NCBI GenBank assembly: GCA_947396885.1
Contig: OX377204.1
Coordinates: 49,773,139 to 49,837,138, forward strand
Length of the DNA stretch: 64,000 nucleotides
Source: Heligmosomoides polygyrus polygyrus
Lineage: Eukaryota; Nematoda; Chromadorea; Rhabditida; Heligmosomidae
Reading direction: 5' to 3'
This document shows, piece after piece, positions 42,195 through 54,410 of the stretch (its first letter is position 1; every line of letters starts with the position of its first letter). A program made the position numbers and the translations under genes. The notes under the pieces are model-generated. The model saw nothing but the letters and a program-made list of their open reading frames with translations, was not told the origin of the DNA and ran no database searches.

Positions 42195-45129
42195 CCTGTC
42201 AATAATCTTAAATGTCTTTATTGCATTGTGCGATCAATCCAGAAGAATATTTTCCCACTTCGATTTGCTTTAAGAAAATTACATTGTGATTTAATGGTCT
42301 TAACAGAGACATGGTTAAATGAATCCATTGACGCTGGTCCAGTTCTTGGTGATTTGCGCAGCAAATATTCTTATGTAAGATGTGATAGGACAAGTAAAAG
42401 AGGTGGTGCGGTACTTATCCTTATTAGGCTTCCAATTCTTTTTGAGACTATATGGAGTGAATCAGTGGCTGATGGTTTTGAACTACTTTCTTGTGATTTG
42501 AAGCTGCCCAGGCATCTTTAAGGCTTATTGCTATTAATAGGGCACCTAGCGCTCCTATCAACTACACAGTCCAATTGATCAAGACAATAAGCAATCTCTG
42601 CTCTTTCGAATCACAGTGTTGATTATGGGCGATTTCAATCTGCCAGACATTGACTGGTCCAGGAGTTTTCCCTACGGTATCAGCATGGTCTCGAAACGTT
42701 TTGTGGAGAAGTGCATATCATACAAGCTCCACCAAAATGTCTCAAAACCAACTCGGAACGACAATGTCTTAGACCTCATTCTTAGCAGTGAGGCACGCCT
42801 GGTAAAAATGTTGACATTCTTCCACCAATTGGATCCAGTGATAACTCAAGTATTTTCTTTACCATTGATCGTCTCATAAACAGGCCAGCATTTCGCCTGA
42901 GAAGGTCATTTCATAAGGCTAACTATTCCCATATTTGTCAGTTTCTACTATCACTGGATTGGAGAATGCTCTTTGAGAGATACCATTCCGTTAATGACAA
43001 ACATGAGTTCTTCCTATCTGTATTGCATAGCTGCATTCAAGAGTTCGTACCCTTGGAAACATTGCCTCTCAACTACTGTAAGCTGCTGCCCAACTTGGTC
43101 AGAATTTTTGAGCAAAGACAAAAAAGGTGGATGAAATATCAAACTTATCCAAGTGAGAACAATTTTAGCCGCCTCAAAGGTCTGAGCGATAGGTTTGATC
43201 GGCTTCTGAATAGTTATCACAAATATGTTGAAAGAGAAATTCTCGAAAGACCAAATAAAACATCTCTTTATACCTTATTAAATTCTGTGCTGAAGCGACC
43301 TGAACGAATCCCACCTCTGAAGGATCCAGCTGGACTATCAGCAGTATCTGATACGCCTAAGGCTTCCATGCTCGCCAAACACTTTCAAAAATCCCTCTCG
43401 GTGTCCCTTCCAAATAATGATGCTTTAGATACCGTGAGCCCTGTTCACAGTATGGAAAGTTCGATATGGTTCTACAAGGAAGAAATCCATGAGACATTGT
43501 CTTCCTTACCTGCAACCTTTACCGTTACTCCGGATGAAGTGCCACCTTATTTTATACAAAAAATTGCCATAGCGATATCGTACCCATTGGAGCACATATT
43601 TAACGCGAGTTATATGTTAGGAGAAGTTCCTGCTCGTTGGAAACACGCTTCTGTTACTCCGATCTCCAAGAAAGCACCTCAAAATCTTGCTACCAGTTAT
43701 CGCCCCATAAGCATCACTTCCGTTTTTGCTAGAATATTCGAAAGGAAACTGAAATCTGCTCTCGTAGCCCATGTAGAATCAAATCTCTAATTCCAACCAA
43801 TCAGCATGGTTTTCGCGCAGGAAGGTCTACTGAAACATTAATGTTGTCAGCGTTAAATGACTGGACGAGAGCTCTCGATGAAAGGATCGGTGTAAATGTT
43901 ATTTACTTCGACTTTATGAAAGCTTTTGACAAGGTTCCATCGAATAAGCTGATTCTCCAACTGACGAAAGTCGGCGTTCATCCAAGGATAACCAGTTGGA
44001 TAAAAAACTTTACAACTGAAAGATCTTTTCAGGTTAAGGTACACGAGTCTTTTTCCGAATCCCTTCCAGTTATTGGTGGAGTCCCTCAAGGTGGCGTACT
44101 CTCACCAGTCCTTTTTATTATCTACATTGCCGAAATTCCCTCCCTGATTGATGAATACAGTGTCACTTGCAAAATGTTTGCAGATGACATAAAACATACA
44201 AGAACATTGTTGAGGAGGACTATCACGTTGCTCTCTAAACTACAATTAACGCAGTTGCGGATTGGTCAACAATGTGGGACCTTCCGTTATCAAGGGAAAA
44301 AACCAAAGTTTTTCATCTGGGACAGCAATCCAACAGAAATACCTATAGACTTGGTGGAGTAGAACTCAATAGCACAGTTTCACTGCGTGACCTAGGTTTC
44401 ATTTTAGACAATAAGCTTTCCTTCAGAGAGCATTGCGAATATACGGCAAAGAGAGCTGAAAGAGTTGTGCATAATATTTTTAAATTTCTAAGAACGAACT
44501 CAGTAGTACACTTATTACGGGCATACAAGACCTATGTGAGGCTTATACTAGAGTATGGTACTACTGTGTTTAGTCCAAATACCAAGCGAGAAATCGCCAG
44601 GTTGGAAGCGGTACAAAACAGTTTTACAAGAAAGCTCTGGATAAGAGTACATGGATATGACTACAATAGCATCCCCTTGGCATCTGACAGAAATAAACTC
44701 TTTAATTTACGCTCTCTCGCCTGTCGCAGGAAAAAATATAATTTAGTCACGATTTATAAGATGATAAATGCTACTGTGCGTCTTTCTGTAAATGGCTTAT
44801 ATTCAGTTTCTTATTCCAACACCAGAGGTGGCCCATGGAAAATCCGAATTCCTAGAGCTAATAGTAATGTCAGATCTACTTTCTTCACAAACAGAGCAGG
44901 CACTGAATTCCTAAAACTAACAAAAAATTTGCACTTCCAAACTCCTTAAGGCAATATAAAACGATTATTGACAGGTATCTGAAAGAAGTTCCTTACTGCT
45001 TTGTTTTCGATGATCACATTGATTCACTAATCATGCTAGCACTGGTTCTGTTCTTGATGTTCTCAGTGTTCTGATTCGTTTTTCGTACTCTATTGTTTTT
45101 GCGTGGGTTTCCACGTATATATAAATAAA
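42195..45129 (+). pseudogene. CR1-type LINE-E, endonuclease through RT to 3' end
   Basis: Endonuclease: LMVLTETWLNESIDAGPVLG, CDRTSKRGGAVLILI, IMGDFNLPDIDWSRSF. A 274-codon frame follows (42966-43790) with the linker and RT: ATSYRPISITSVFARIFERK. Next come VIYFDFMKAFDKVPSNKLIL, VIGGVPQGGVLSPVLFIIYI, CKMFADDIKH in another frame, and the C-terminal frame 44272-44949 (LRDLGFILDNKLSF, LEYGTTVFSPNTK). FADD is retained. Three or four frameshifts or stops separate the parts, and ORF1 is absent. The 3' end is ATATATAAATAAAT at about 45129, the same tail type as LINE-C. Confidence 0.9.
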
Positions 45130-46480
45130 TGTTGTCCATGACAGTATCTTCCCAAAGGCGGACAAGAGAGTTGTAAAGGTCCCAGTTGATGGAAAACGGA
45201 GCCACAAGGGAGACGGTGGTTCGTCCCATGAAAAGCTTAGGACAAGGGAGACGTCGGTCAGGCAATACTTGCGGTTGAGGATGATGTCGTCGATCTCGTT
45301 GTGGAGCTGGCTGCCGGGGGATTCCCAGGTCCATCGTAGGGATGCATCAGGAACTGTGAGTTTCTATGGATGGTCTTGGTCGATATGATGAACTCACACA
45401 GCCTTTCACCTTGCTTGTTCCACTCCAAACTATGGGTTCCGATGTGATGTCCTTCCGGCGACCTTCGTGGCCCGATCTTGGCGTTGAAATCGCCGATGAA
45501 CACCTTGTGGAAGGTGTGATCTTCTTTGTACAACTTCTCTAGCTCCACATAAAGGCTTCGACCTCTTCGCAGTCGTAGTCAGATGATAGGGCATACGCAA
45601 CACAGTCAAGGTAAGTGCAGCTCCACATCGGCTCAGTCGCAGACGTCCTATTCCGCCTTCAGAGACTCGTTCGAATCGATGTTCAAGGCCAAGTTAGTGT
45701 TCGCGAGGACACCAACGCAGCCTAGTCCCCAGCTGTCGCATGTTGCGAAGAACCGTTCTTCTCCGGAGTCGTAGGTGGGGTGTAGGGATGATGTCTTCTC
45801 GTCTCGATAGTCCGATGACATCGTACTTGATCATCCTGGCTTGCATCATCAGGTCCTCGACTGATGCTTCCGATGCGAGCATGGGGTGTTGTAAGTACAG
45901 GTCGTCAGTCCTTCTCAATTTGCGCAGAATGGTGTGGCCCTGAGATTTTAGCAGCCGCTCCGTACTCGTCCTTCCCATCGCTGCAGAAATGGGGGCTCTT
46001 CTGGGGTCAGGGAAATGAGACCCTTCAGTGTTGCTGCGTTTGACTGGAGTACGAGTAATTAGTCAGCCTCTGTCGTACGGGCGTGGAACACCGGGCAGCC
46101 TACCAGATTGCCCGAAGGGACGAGATGAAACTTTTACAGGCGGCCTCGAATGGCCGTATGATGCACTCCCAGTTTACCGAGTGCAAGATTTTGGCCAGGC
46201 CGACACAGATACAATCCGCACAGGGGCGAAGACATCCAAGCACATTGTGCATGAACATGCCGCTCCCACACACAATTAACGAGTGGACTCAACCGAGCAG
46301 GAGCTAGGGGACCATCCTCTGTATCCCGCTTTCGTCCCTGGGCAGCACACAGTCGAATATGGTTAGTGATGTATTCCCCTATCCACCACCAGGAGACTCT
46401 TCACGCGGCTCCGGACATGCGGCACGAGAGTTCTCTTAGCAAGAGAGCCCGTAGGGAGATCCACGGAAGGTTTAATATTT
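45130..46480 (-). pseudogene. RTE relic: 5' leader and endonuclease
   Basis: The minus strand encodes VEDLMMQARMIKYDVIGLSR, then MELEKLYKEDHTFHKVFIGD, FNAKIGPRRSPEGHHIGTHS and LEWNKQGERLCEFIISTKTI, ending near 45130 at the abutting LINE-E tail. 46000-46480 is the RTE leader, matching 60490-60960 and 13890-14470. Wording is very close to the copy at 60980-61700. Confidence 0.85.
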
Positions 46481-46500
46481 ACTTTGGCAACATTTCCTGA

Positions 46501-46662
46501 TGGCGGCGGTTGATGTAGTTTCCGTCGACTTTGCCAAAGCTTTCGATAGAGTCTCTCATCCAAAGTTGATGGTGAAACTAACGGAAGTAGGTTTTCACCC
46601 TAAGATCGTAGCATAAAGAGAGTCACTTTTAGGGGACAGAACGTCCATGTCAGAGTTAACTC
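46501..46662 (+). pseudogene. LINE-B, RT part left of the nested insertion
   Basis: Encodes DVVSVDFAKAFDRVSHPKLM, VKLTEVGFHPKIVA and, after a shift, a DRTSMSELT-like tail that in frame reads HVRVNS-Q. The LINE continues at 58033. Between them lies F1 copy 2 with its own nested insertions. Confidence 0.8.
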
Positions 46663-46984
46663 ACAAGGGAACTGTCTGAACGGTACGCCGGAACGGCAAG
46701 AACGAGTACTATAGGGAGAATCCCCGTCCTCCAAATAGTAACAGAACATGTTTTGTTTTTGCCGAACCCTTGAGCCAAACGAGTAGAAGGGTGTGATCGT
46801 TAAGGATCCGCAGAGCGAGTTTACGGCAGATTCTGGTTTCGTGGACTGGATGGCGCAGTGGTTGAGGAGCAGCCTCATGTTCGTGAAGTCGAGGGATCGG
46901 TTCCCAGGCTACGTCGTGTTTTTGCACTTTTGCCATAATATTGGATTTCCATAGAGATTTCCATGTCCGAACTTGTTTTTGGCT

Positions 46985-47380
46985 TCACAGTTCCTGCCCA
47001 GTGGTACCCTGCTGCAGCCCAAGCCAGGAATCGCTATGCAGTCCACTTTCGCCAGTTCCTAAACTTAGGATAGCAATTCTAGTACAGCCAACCTTTTCCT
47101 CCGAAACGAACTGTCCTTTCGAAAATGTAATAGTGCCTTCACCGGTTAGTGGCCTAGTGACTCCGGAACAATCCTCTTCTGGTTGAAACTCTTGGTCCTC
47201 TTCTTCTACTTCCTCCAACTTCTTCACTTCGTCGATTTCCAGCTGTCACAGTTCAAAGTCCTGTAGGATACTTGCTATCCTTTCCGCCAGCTTCATATCG
47301 TCTCTCGAAGGGACAGCATCCAGTGGAGATCCGCACTTCAGTGTCCGTAGGTTAATGATCACTCGAGGGTTAGCAGACAT
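46985..47380 (-). pseudogene. F1 ORF relic in copy 2
   Basis: Starts at the same ATG as the copy 1 ORF (47380 to 47378) and encodes the same N-terminus. A TGA replaces an arginine codon near residue 44, after which EIDEVKKLEEVEEEDQEFQP matches copy 1. The C-terminus (from GTITFSKGQFVSEEKV onward) differs from copy 1 through frame changes in one of the two. Confidence 0.65.
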
Positions 47381-48273
47381 TCTAGAGTCAGTATTGGCGG
47401 CGGCAGCTTGTTATGACCGCACGACTTTGCATAACAAAGCATAACAGAGGCGAGAATATTGATCGAGGCGGTAGGTCAAGTTGAAGATCATGCGGTCCCT
47501 CCTACACTGCGAGTACACTGGTGGCACTCACCTCACCGAAACTAATAAATTGCATTTGAAGCATTTTTCTGGCATTCTGCCGCTGTTTCATGTTGTTCCT
47601 GTGTCGAAATTTCTTAAATTGACAATGAAAACGATTTATTGGAGCAAAAGTTTCATATAAAATGGCATTTGGCATATTTCGGACATTGCTGGTGAATTAC
47701 GAGATGTCGACAAATAATAAGCAGTAAAATCTACTTACCGTAACAAACTCCACAAACAAGTTCAGATATAGAAATCTCTATGGAAATTCGATACTATGGT
47801 AAAAGTGCAAAAACGCAACGTAGGATGGGAAGCGAACCCTTGACTTCACGAACATGAGGCAGGCCCTCTACAATACCGCTCCTAATTCGCGAACAATCGA
47901 CGCTTTGCGACAGATTTTTCCGTCGCGAACCGTCGCAGCACCATAACTACGTTTAAGTTCGATTACATGAAAATTAAATTACACCATTAGATTCACCTCC
48001 TCCTACCAATCCAACTCCCTGCATGAGCTGTGGAACTGGATACTCTTGACCTAGTTATGGAGCTCGTCCTCTCAAACGTCCGTTAATTGATTTACGGCCC
48101 CTACGCGTGCGGCACTCGTCCATCTTTATAGAGCTAAAGAGTTTAATTGAGTATCCCATTACAAAATTTCAACATTCATCCGCACTGCCCGCAGACGGTC
48201 GGTTGACTTCCGGCTATTCTTCGACCACACAGCTAAGCTTTTCTTCTGAATTGTTTACTTGTGATTATTCAAC

Positions 48274-48850
48274 ATGTCTCAAGTTCGCGAACGTCTAGGT
48301 GCGAAGAAAACTGACTCAATTTCTAATAAAGCAGCAGATTTAGTTTCAAACAGAACGAAGACACCCACTGATGAAGAGATCGCTAAGATGTCAGTTAGCG
48401 ACATAATGAATGCTATTGTTGATCGAAATAAGGATCCCGTCGTAGCTAAATTTATAGAGGGCCTTAGAGCCAAACTACAGCTCGAACTGGTAGAGATGCT
48501 GAAAACGCGGCCGCAGTCTCATTTTGTCAGGTTTGCCTGAGTCCGCATTAGATATGCCACCCTCCGCTAAACAATCGGAGCTTGAATGTAAGATAAGTGA
48601 GATACTAGATCACATTGGTGTCGAGTGCAGATCAGTTGAAAATACCGCATGGCAAAACTGAACGATACCTACCCTAGACTGGTCAAGTTAGTGCTACCCT
48701 CCAAATCGCACTGGAGTACCGCTCTCTAATGCATATCGACTGCGATCTTCTTGTTTTAAAAGTCTGACATCGGATGAACGGAAGAAAGAGTTTGATTTAA
48801 GGCAGGAGTGCAGAAAACGCAATAGAGATTTGAAGAAACGAATCCGAGTG
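48274..48850 (+). pseudogene. LINE-C ORF1 (nucleic-acid-binding type), frame-broken
   Basis: An 88-codon frame starts MSQVRERLGAKKTDSISNKA and ends at 48540. After a shift the sense continues with LPESALDMPPSAKQSELECK, PRLVKLVLPSKSHW and LTSDERKKEFDLRQECRKRN, the nematode CR1-type ORF1 region that resembles a small RNA-binding fold. ORF1 proteins package LINE RNA. Confidence 0.7.
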
Positions 48851-48944
48851 GTTTACCGTGGAGAGATCAGACGTTCTGAAGGCCAACCGAAATCCCGATC
48901 TTCGGGAAACGTATAACGCGACACGGAAATCTGCATGCTTTAAA

Positions 48945-51470
48945 ATGCTTTCTATTTAACTCACGCAGCTTTAGTAATAAACTAAATTATTTACACCTAT
49001 TTTTGACTACTTATAACCCTGATCTAGTGTTCATTACAGAAACATGGCTTTCTTCAAAAATCTCTAATTCTGAAATCGTTAATAATTTGCCTTATAAGGT
49101 ATTTCGATCTGACCGCAAAGGTCGCAGAGGTGGCGGAGTGCGATGTTCAGTGAAAGACACTATCAACGTGGCTAGTGTAGCGTCTTCCTCCTGCTTGGTG
49201 TCAAATTTTCTTTGTGTAGAAGTTTATGACGAACGTTGCGTGCACTCTATAAGATTTGTTTTGGTTTACAGGCCCCCAATTCATGTTCTGAGGATGATGA
49301 CCGCTTAATTGATCGTTTGATGGAACTGTGTATCTCAAGGAGTAATACAATATTACTTGGTAATTTCAATCTTGACATCGTTTGCTGTCTACATCTACCT
49401 AATGCGAAAAACGCAACATCAGCTAAGTTTTTAGAGTTTTTCATATGTCTTGGAGTAGTAGGAGTAACTCAACACGTAACCGAACCAACTTGAAATAACT
49501 CTATTTTGGACAATGTGCTGACTTCCGCACCAATTATTGAGAATCTTCTAGTATTTCCACCATTTGCAGCATCTGATCACAACTGCTTATCTTTCGATGC
49601 CCAGCTCGGCTTCCATGAACCTACCAAAATCCCTTTGCCTAATTTTCTAAAAGCAGATTATATCTCTTTATCCAATTTTCTCAGTTCGATTGATTGGTGG
49701 AGAGCTTTTCAAGACTATTCTTCTGTTGATGACCTATATAAGAGATTTTGTGATTTAGTACGTTTCGGCCTATGTAACTATGTACCCGTTGAAATCAGTG
49801 TCTTGAGGAAAGTAAGTTATCCAAAGCACATAAGAAACTTGATGGCTCAAAAAGAACGGATTTTTCATTCTGCTTCTACAGATCCGCAATCTAGCCATCA
49901 TTATAAAAGGATTTGTTCTGAACTAGACCGCCATTTGAAGACATTTCTTGAATATAGAGTAAAGAAAGCCGCCGCCAATTCCAACAGCAGAGCGCTCTTC
50001 GCATTAATCAGCAAGAGAATGAACTGAAATCAAGTCTACCAGTACTTCGAGATGATGATGGAAATCAGTATCTGACTGATTGTGATAAAGGTGATGCCCT
50101 TGTCTCATTCTTCTCTTCTGTGTTTACACCTCGGCTTGATCCGATTTCCAGTGTAGTTCCAAATATAAATGAAAAATCGAGTAATGTTCAAGATAGTTTA
50201 GCACCAAGTTACCTTTGTGAAGCAGTGCTAAATCCACATGAAGTTCTGAACGTTTTAAATTCTTTGAAGCCCTCAACATCGTTAACGTCGGATGGCATCC
50301 CCAAATAATTTACAGAAAATGTGCGCTCTCCTTATATAGGCACTTAACTATGATCTTCAACGTTTCCCTTATGCTTAGTGAGATTCCTACTATTTGGAAA
50401 ACGTCGATTGTTACTGCTATTCCTAAATCTAGCAACTCAACATTGATATCCTCATTTCGACCCATAAGTATAGCCCCCACTCCCATGAAAGTAAGTGGAA
50501 AAGCTCATAAGAGATAGGCTCGTTACATTGTTCATTAGTAAATCATCAATTCCTGTAGAGCAACACGGCTTCACAACTGGCGCCTCCACTGTAACCCAAC
50601 TCTCTGATTGCCTTTTTGACTGGAGCCTAGCTATGAACAATGGAAACTCTGTTGACGCGGTATACTTCGATCTTTCAAAAGCTTTCGATAAGGTGAACCA
50701 TGAAAAATTACCTCGCAAGCTCCCTGACTTAGGGATCAGACGTTCTCTGTTAACGTGGCTCCAATCGTACTTGAGCGATAGACACATGTGCGTAAAAGTC
50801 AACAACTCTTTTCACGTCTATATCGATGTCCAAGTGGTGTTCCACAGGGAGGGGTGCTCTCTCCTCTTCTATTCCTTGCTTACACGCATGATATCCCTAA
50901 CTACGTAAACACCCATCCGCTTATTAAGGTCCAAATTTACGCAGATGATATCAAAATTTATGGGATTTACAATAATCTTAATCGCTCAGAAATTTACCAA
51001 GCCCTTTCCCTGTCTATGACTAAAATGATGAAATGGGCAGCGGACTGGGACATTCCTGTCAATTTATCGAAAACCTGTGTTCATTTTGGAAATAAAGAGC
51101 TCAATATCTACAGTTTCAACGACATGGTTCTAAATACCAGCGAAGAAATTCGGGATCTTGGTGTTATCCTAAAACCTGATTTAAATTTTGAAGCCTACAT
51201 AGATTCAATCGTTCGCAAGGCGTATGCCATTATGTTTACAATATGCAGAAATACTGAATGCCGCAGTTATCAAATCCTCATTAGGTTATACAAGGCACAC
51301 GTGGTCCCCATTTTGGAATATGCGTCACAGATTTGGAATCCAACTACAAAGAGACTTCAACGTAGGATTGAAAAAGTCCAACAAACTTTTACAAGGATAC
51401 TGGTGTACAGATGCTTTCCCAACCCTGAGCACCCCCAAACCATACCAAACTACAAAAAAGGTTAAGAATT
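48945..51470 (+). pseudogene. LINE-C ORF2: endonuclease and reverse transcriptase
   Basis: Endonuclease: TTYNPDLVFITETWLSSKIS, VFRSDRKGRRGGGVR, LLGNFNLDIVC, AASDHNCLSF. The linker is 49640-50270. RT: a FRPISIAPTPMKV-like part, then VDAVYFDLSKAFDKVNHEKL, SGVPQGGVLSPLLFLAYTHD, IKVQIYADDIKIYG, LSKTCVHFGNKELN, then LRDLGVILKPDLNFE-like and VVPILEYASQIWNPTTK. The YADD catalytic box is intact. Frames change at about 49305, 49495, 50030, 50310 and 50790, so no full protein is possible, but it is the least decayed LINE here. Confidence 0.9.
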
Positions 51471-51493
51471 TTCAAGCTTAACACACTATTTTA

Positions 51494-51628
51494 GGCCTAT
51501 GTCATACCATCACTCACCCCGAGCGAAGCCTAATGATAGGCTCCCATATCGACTTATTGCTTCGCGCGATCGATATAGGAGCTTATCATTAGGCTTCGCT
51601 AGAGGTGAGCGATGGTATGACATAGGCC
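51494..51628. mobile_element. Harbinger-type MITE H7 (135 bp) in the LINE-C 3' region
   Basis: A nearly perfect palindrome with tips GGCCTATGTCATACCATC and the inverse, flanked by TTA on both sides (51491-51493, 51629-51631). A related half sequence lies at 5670-5735. It is the innermost level of the nest. Confidence 0.85.
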
Positions 51629-52109
51629 TTACCGAAGGATATTCATAGATTTAGTTTTTGCCTTCAAAAATCTTAAAGGGGAAACGAAACTAAGACCAAG
51701 TAGTACTGGATTTTCAGACCATGCAGGGGACGGACCAGTTTACTAATATTGCACCAGAATAAATACTAACTCGTACTCCAAAATGTACAACAATTTTTTC
51801 TTCGCTCTGCTAGGCGGATACAGATGTTGCCGTCTTACGCTCTAGAATCGCCAAATAGTTCTGTTTTTAAAGCAAGACTGAAAAATTGAACCTAACTTCT
51901 GTATTAAAAATACGAGATCTAGACGTTCTTTAGATCAAAGTTGGATCTTTCCACCGGATTCCTTTATGGCTAAATCTGCTCTGTGGTCTGCTTGAAACAA
52001 GGACATTAATTTTTGTATCCTCTCAGAGGTTTACTACATATTTCCTTCGGAAATGACAGCAGGAAACCTTATGTCATTATCTTTTACACAACTATGATGA
52101 CTCTGAAAA

Positions 52110-52256
52110 CTTTTTCCTGGATTGAGTACTTTCGCTTTCATTTTTTACTTACGGTTAAGGAATTATTTTACAGCACTTTCATGGTTTATTCGGTCCTGCC
52201 TCTATCCTATACAACACTACTGCGTCTTCATTCTCGCTTACTACTACATACTGCTA

Positions 52257-52296
<40 letters not shown>

Positions 52297-52424
52297 TTTC
52301 GCTTTCATATTTTACTTACGGTTAAGGAATTATTTTACAGCACTTTCATGGTTTATTCGGTCCTGCCTCTATCCTATACAACACTACTGCGTCTTCATTC
52401 TCGCTTACTACTACATACTGCTAT
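52110..52424. repeat. Tandem duplication with TA microsatellite beside the gap
   Basis: A segment of about 130 bp (CTTTCATTTTTTACTTACGG at 52133 onward) is repeated from about 52298, separated by a TA run at 52258-52294. The second copy runs into the gap, so the assembler may have collapsed more copies. Confidence 0.85.
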
Positions 52425-52624
52425 NNNNNNNNNNNNNNNNNNNNNNNNNNNNNNNNNNNNNNNNNNNNNNNNNNNNNNNNNNNNNNNNNNNNNNNNNNNN
52501 NNNNNNNNNNNNNNNNNNNNNNNNNNNNNNNNNNNNNNNNNNNNNNNNNNNNNNNNNNNNNNNNNNNNNNNNNNNNNNNNNNNNNNNNNNNNNNNNNNNN
52601 NNNNNNNNNNNNNNNNNNNNNNNN
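52425..52624. other. Assembly gap, 200 N
   Basis: Exactly 200 undetermined bases within the LINE-C 3' region, a round number that suggests a nominal gap length. Confidence 0.98.
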
Positions 52625-52959
52625 ATATATGGTCGACTGATTCGCTTCCGACTGTATCATGGCAGCGTCCTATTATACAAGGATATATAAATAAATAAAT
52701 AAATAAATATTTTTATCAGATCTGTGGTTTGTAGAACGTGGCCATCATTTTGATAGTAGACACTGCGAAGTTTTGGTTTGAAGTGTTGGCCTGTTTACAC
52801 TACCAGACGATCAAATGCCTGGCGGCCGCCGAACGTCTGGTTTGGGCTTTGCCCCAAACCCGGAGAATAGAACACCCCGAACGTCTTGTTCTCCTCTTTA
52901 GACCTTCTCTAATTCATCAAAGTAAAAAAACTGGTTTTGCTATACAGAATGGTATAACG

Positions 52960-53640
52960 GAATAGGGCAAAACTGGTCTACCACTTTCACTGGACCCCCT
53001 TAACTGGTCCTTTATCACTGGTTCCCCTTTATTGTCAACCCTTTTCTGGTTCACCCTTCACTGGACCCCCCCCCCCCCTTCGTCGGTCCCTACTACTGCT
53101 CCCACCTTCACTGGACCTCCCTTTACTGGTCCCTCTTCGCTGGTCATCCTATCCTTCAGCTATTCCCATTACTGGTCCCACCCTCACTGATCCCACTTTT
53201 ATTCATCAACCCTTTTCCGGTCCCCCTTCACTGGACCCCTTCCCCCATTCACCGGTCCCCATTACTGGTACCTTCCTCACCGGTACCCCTTCACCTGGTC
53301 CCCTCTTTCACTGGTCAACCTTCTATCGGTCCCCCTTCACTGGACCCCTCCCCCACCTCACCGGTCCCCATTACTGGTCCCTTCCTCACCGGCCCTCTTC
53401 ACCTGGTCCCCTCCTCACTGGTCAACCTTCTACCGGTCCCCATTCACTGGACCCCTCCCCATCCTACACCGGTTCTCCCTTCACTGGACCCCCCCCCCCC
53501 CCCCCCCCCCCCTCCCCTCACCGGTCCCCATTGCTGGTACCACCTTCACTAGTCCCTCCTTCATTGGTCAACCCTTTAGCGGTCCCCTTATGGAACCCCA
53601 TCCTTCACCGGTCCCCCATAACTGGTCCCACCTTCACTGG
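52960..53640. repeat. C/T-rich minisatellite with poly-C runs
   Basis: Degenerate units of the type ACTGGTCCCCCTTCACTGGACCCC recur with variable spacing, with C-runs at 53069-53078 and 53489-53512. A short related stretch occurs at 62035-62125. Strong pyrimidine asymmetry is confined to this interval. Confidence 0.85.
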
Positions 53641-53870
53641 TAACACGTCGTCTGAATCCGGAACTCTGACGCGACATCGGTGACACCTCTTCTGAACCCA
53701 GGCACCTGTTGACCCACCTCGCTGACACCTCTTCTAAACACGGACGCATGTTGAAGGAGGTGGGGGACATCTCTTCCCAACCCGCACCTCCTTTGCGCGA
53801 CATCGATGACATGTCGTCTGAACATGGACGCCTGTCGACAACTACAACCCCCCCCCCCCTCCCCCCATAC
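53640..53870. repeat. Second minisatellite, about 42-48-bp unit
   Basis: Units start GACACCTCTTCTGAACCCAG-like at about 53677, 53724, 53767 and 53806 (GACATCTCTTC, GACATGTCGTC). Frames are open on both strands as a by-product of the repeat. Confidence 0.65.
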
Positions 53871-53969
53871 TTCCTTCCAACACACTCCTGTGCAAACTAA
53901 CACACACTCACTCACACACAGACAAACGACCGTTCTCGCTTATATATAGTAGGATATATATGCGAACAA

Positions 53970-54410
53970 AACCGATATTTAGCGAAAAATAAACAACGCC
54001 TGAATAAATTCGCTTCAAGGGTTATTGAGCCAGTATTCTCTTATGGATCATTCGATAAAGCTCAAAATTCTGGTGCAGGAGATGGTAGGGTTTACATCAA
54101 TGGTATGGAAGCATGCCTCAAATTATTCCTGGTACAAATAAAGACCGCTATTTAACGAAAATAAAGAACACCTACAAAGTCGCCTCAAGGGTTATTTAGA
54201 CAAGATGTAATGCAGGAGATGGTAGAGTTGACATCAGTAGCCTGGAAGCAAGGCTCTTAATTAATTCTGATATAAATACAAACTGATATTTAACGAAAGT
54301 TAAACAGCGCCTAAAAAATGCTGTAGGGTTATTGAGGTAAGATTCTTTCCTGACTCACTCGATAGAGCTGGAAATTCTAATATAGGAGATGGTAGGGCTC
54401 AGATAAATCC
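53970..54410. repeat. Three degenerate tandem units
   Basis: GATATTTA(A/G)CGAAA, CAAGGGTTATT and GGAGATGGTAGGG follow each other three times, starting at about 53970, 54146 and 54276, with units of roughly 130-175 bp. Confidence 0.75.

Larger units (their letters stand above)
48171..52711 (+). mobile_element. CR1-type LINE-C, nearly full length, inserted in the left TIR
   Basis: The limits come from the uninterrupted copy of the same sequence in the right TIR, where ATTACAAAATTTC is joined directly to TTTATCAGATCTG. In the left TIR these are separated by 4541 bp. The insertion begins AACATTCATCCGCACTGCCC with a short leader, has ORF1 and ORF2, and ends in an ATAAATAAATAAATAAATATT tail. No long target duplication is visible. 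It includes the assembly gap. Confidence 0.85.

Noticed and set aside
46651..46669. Shared GAGTTAACT word beside both F1 copies as part of the TIR
   Set aside because: In copy 2 it is in-frame LINE-B reverse transcriptase sequence, so the match to the flank of copy 1 is more likely a target preference or coincidence.
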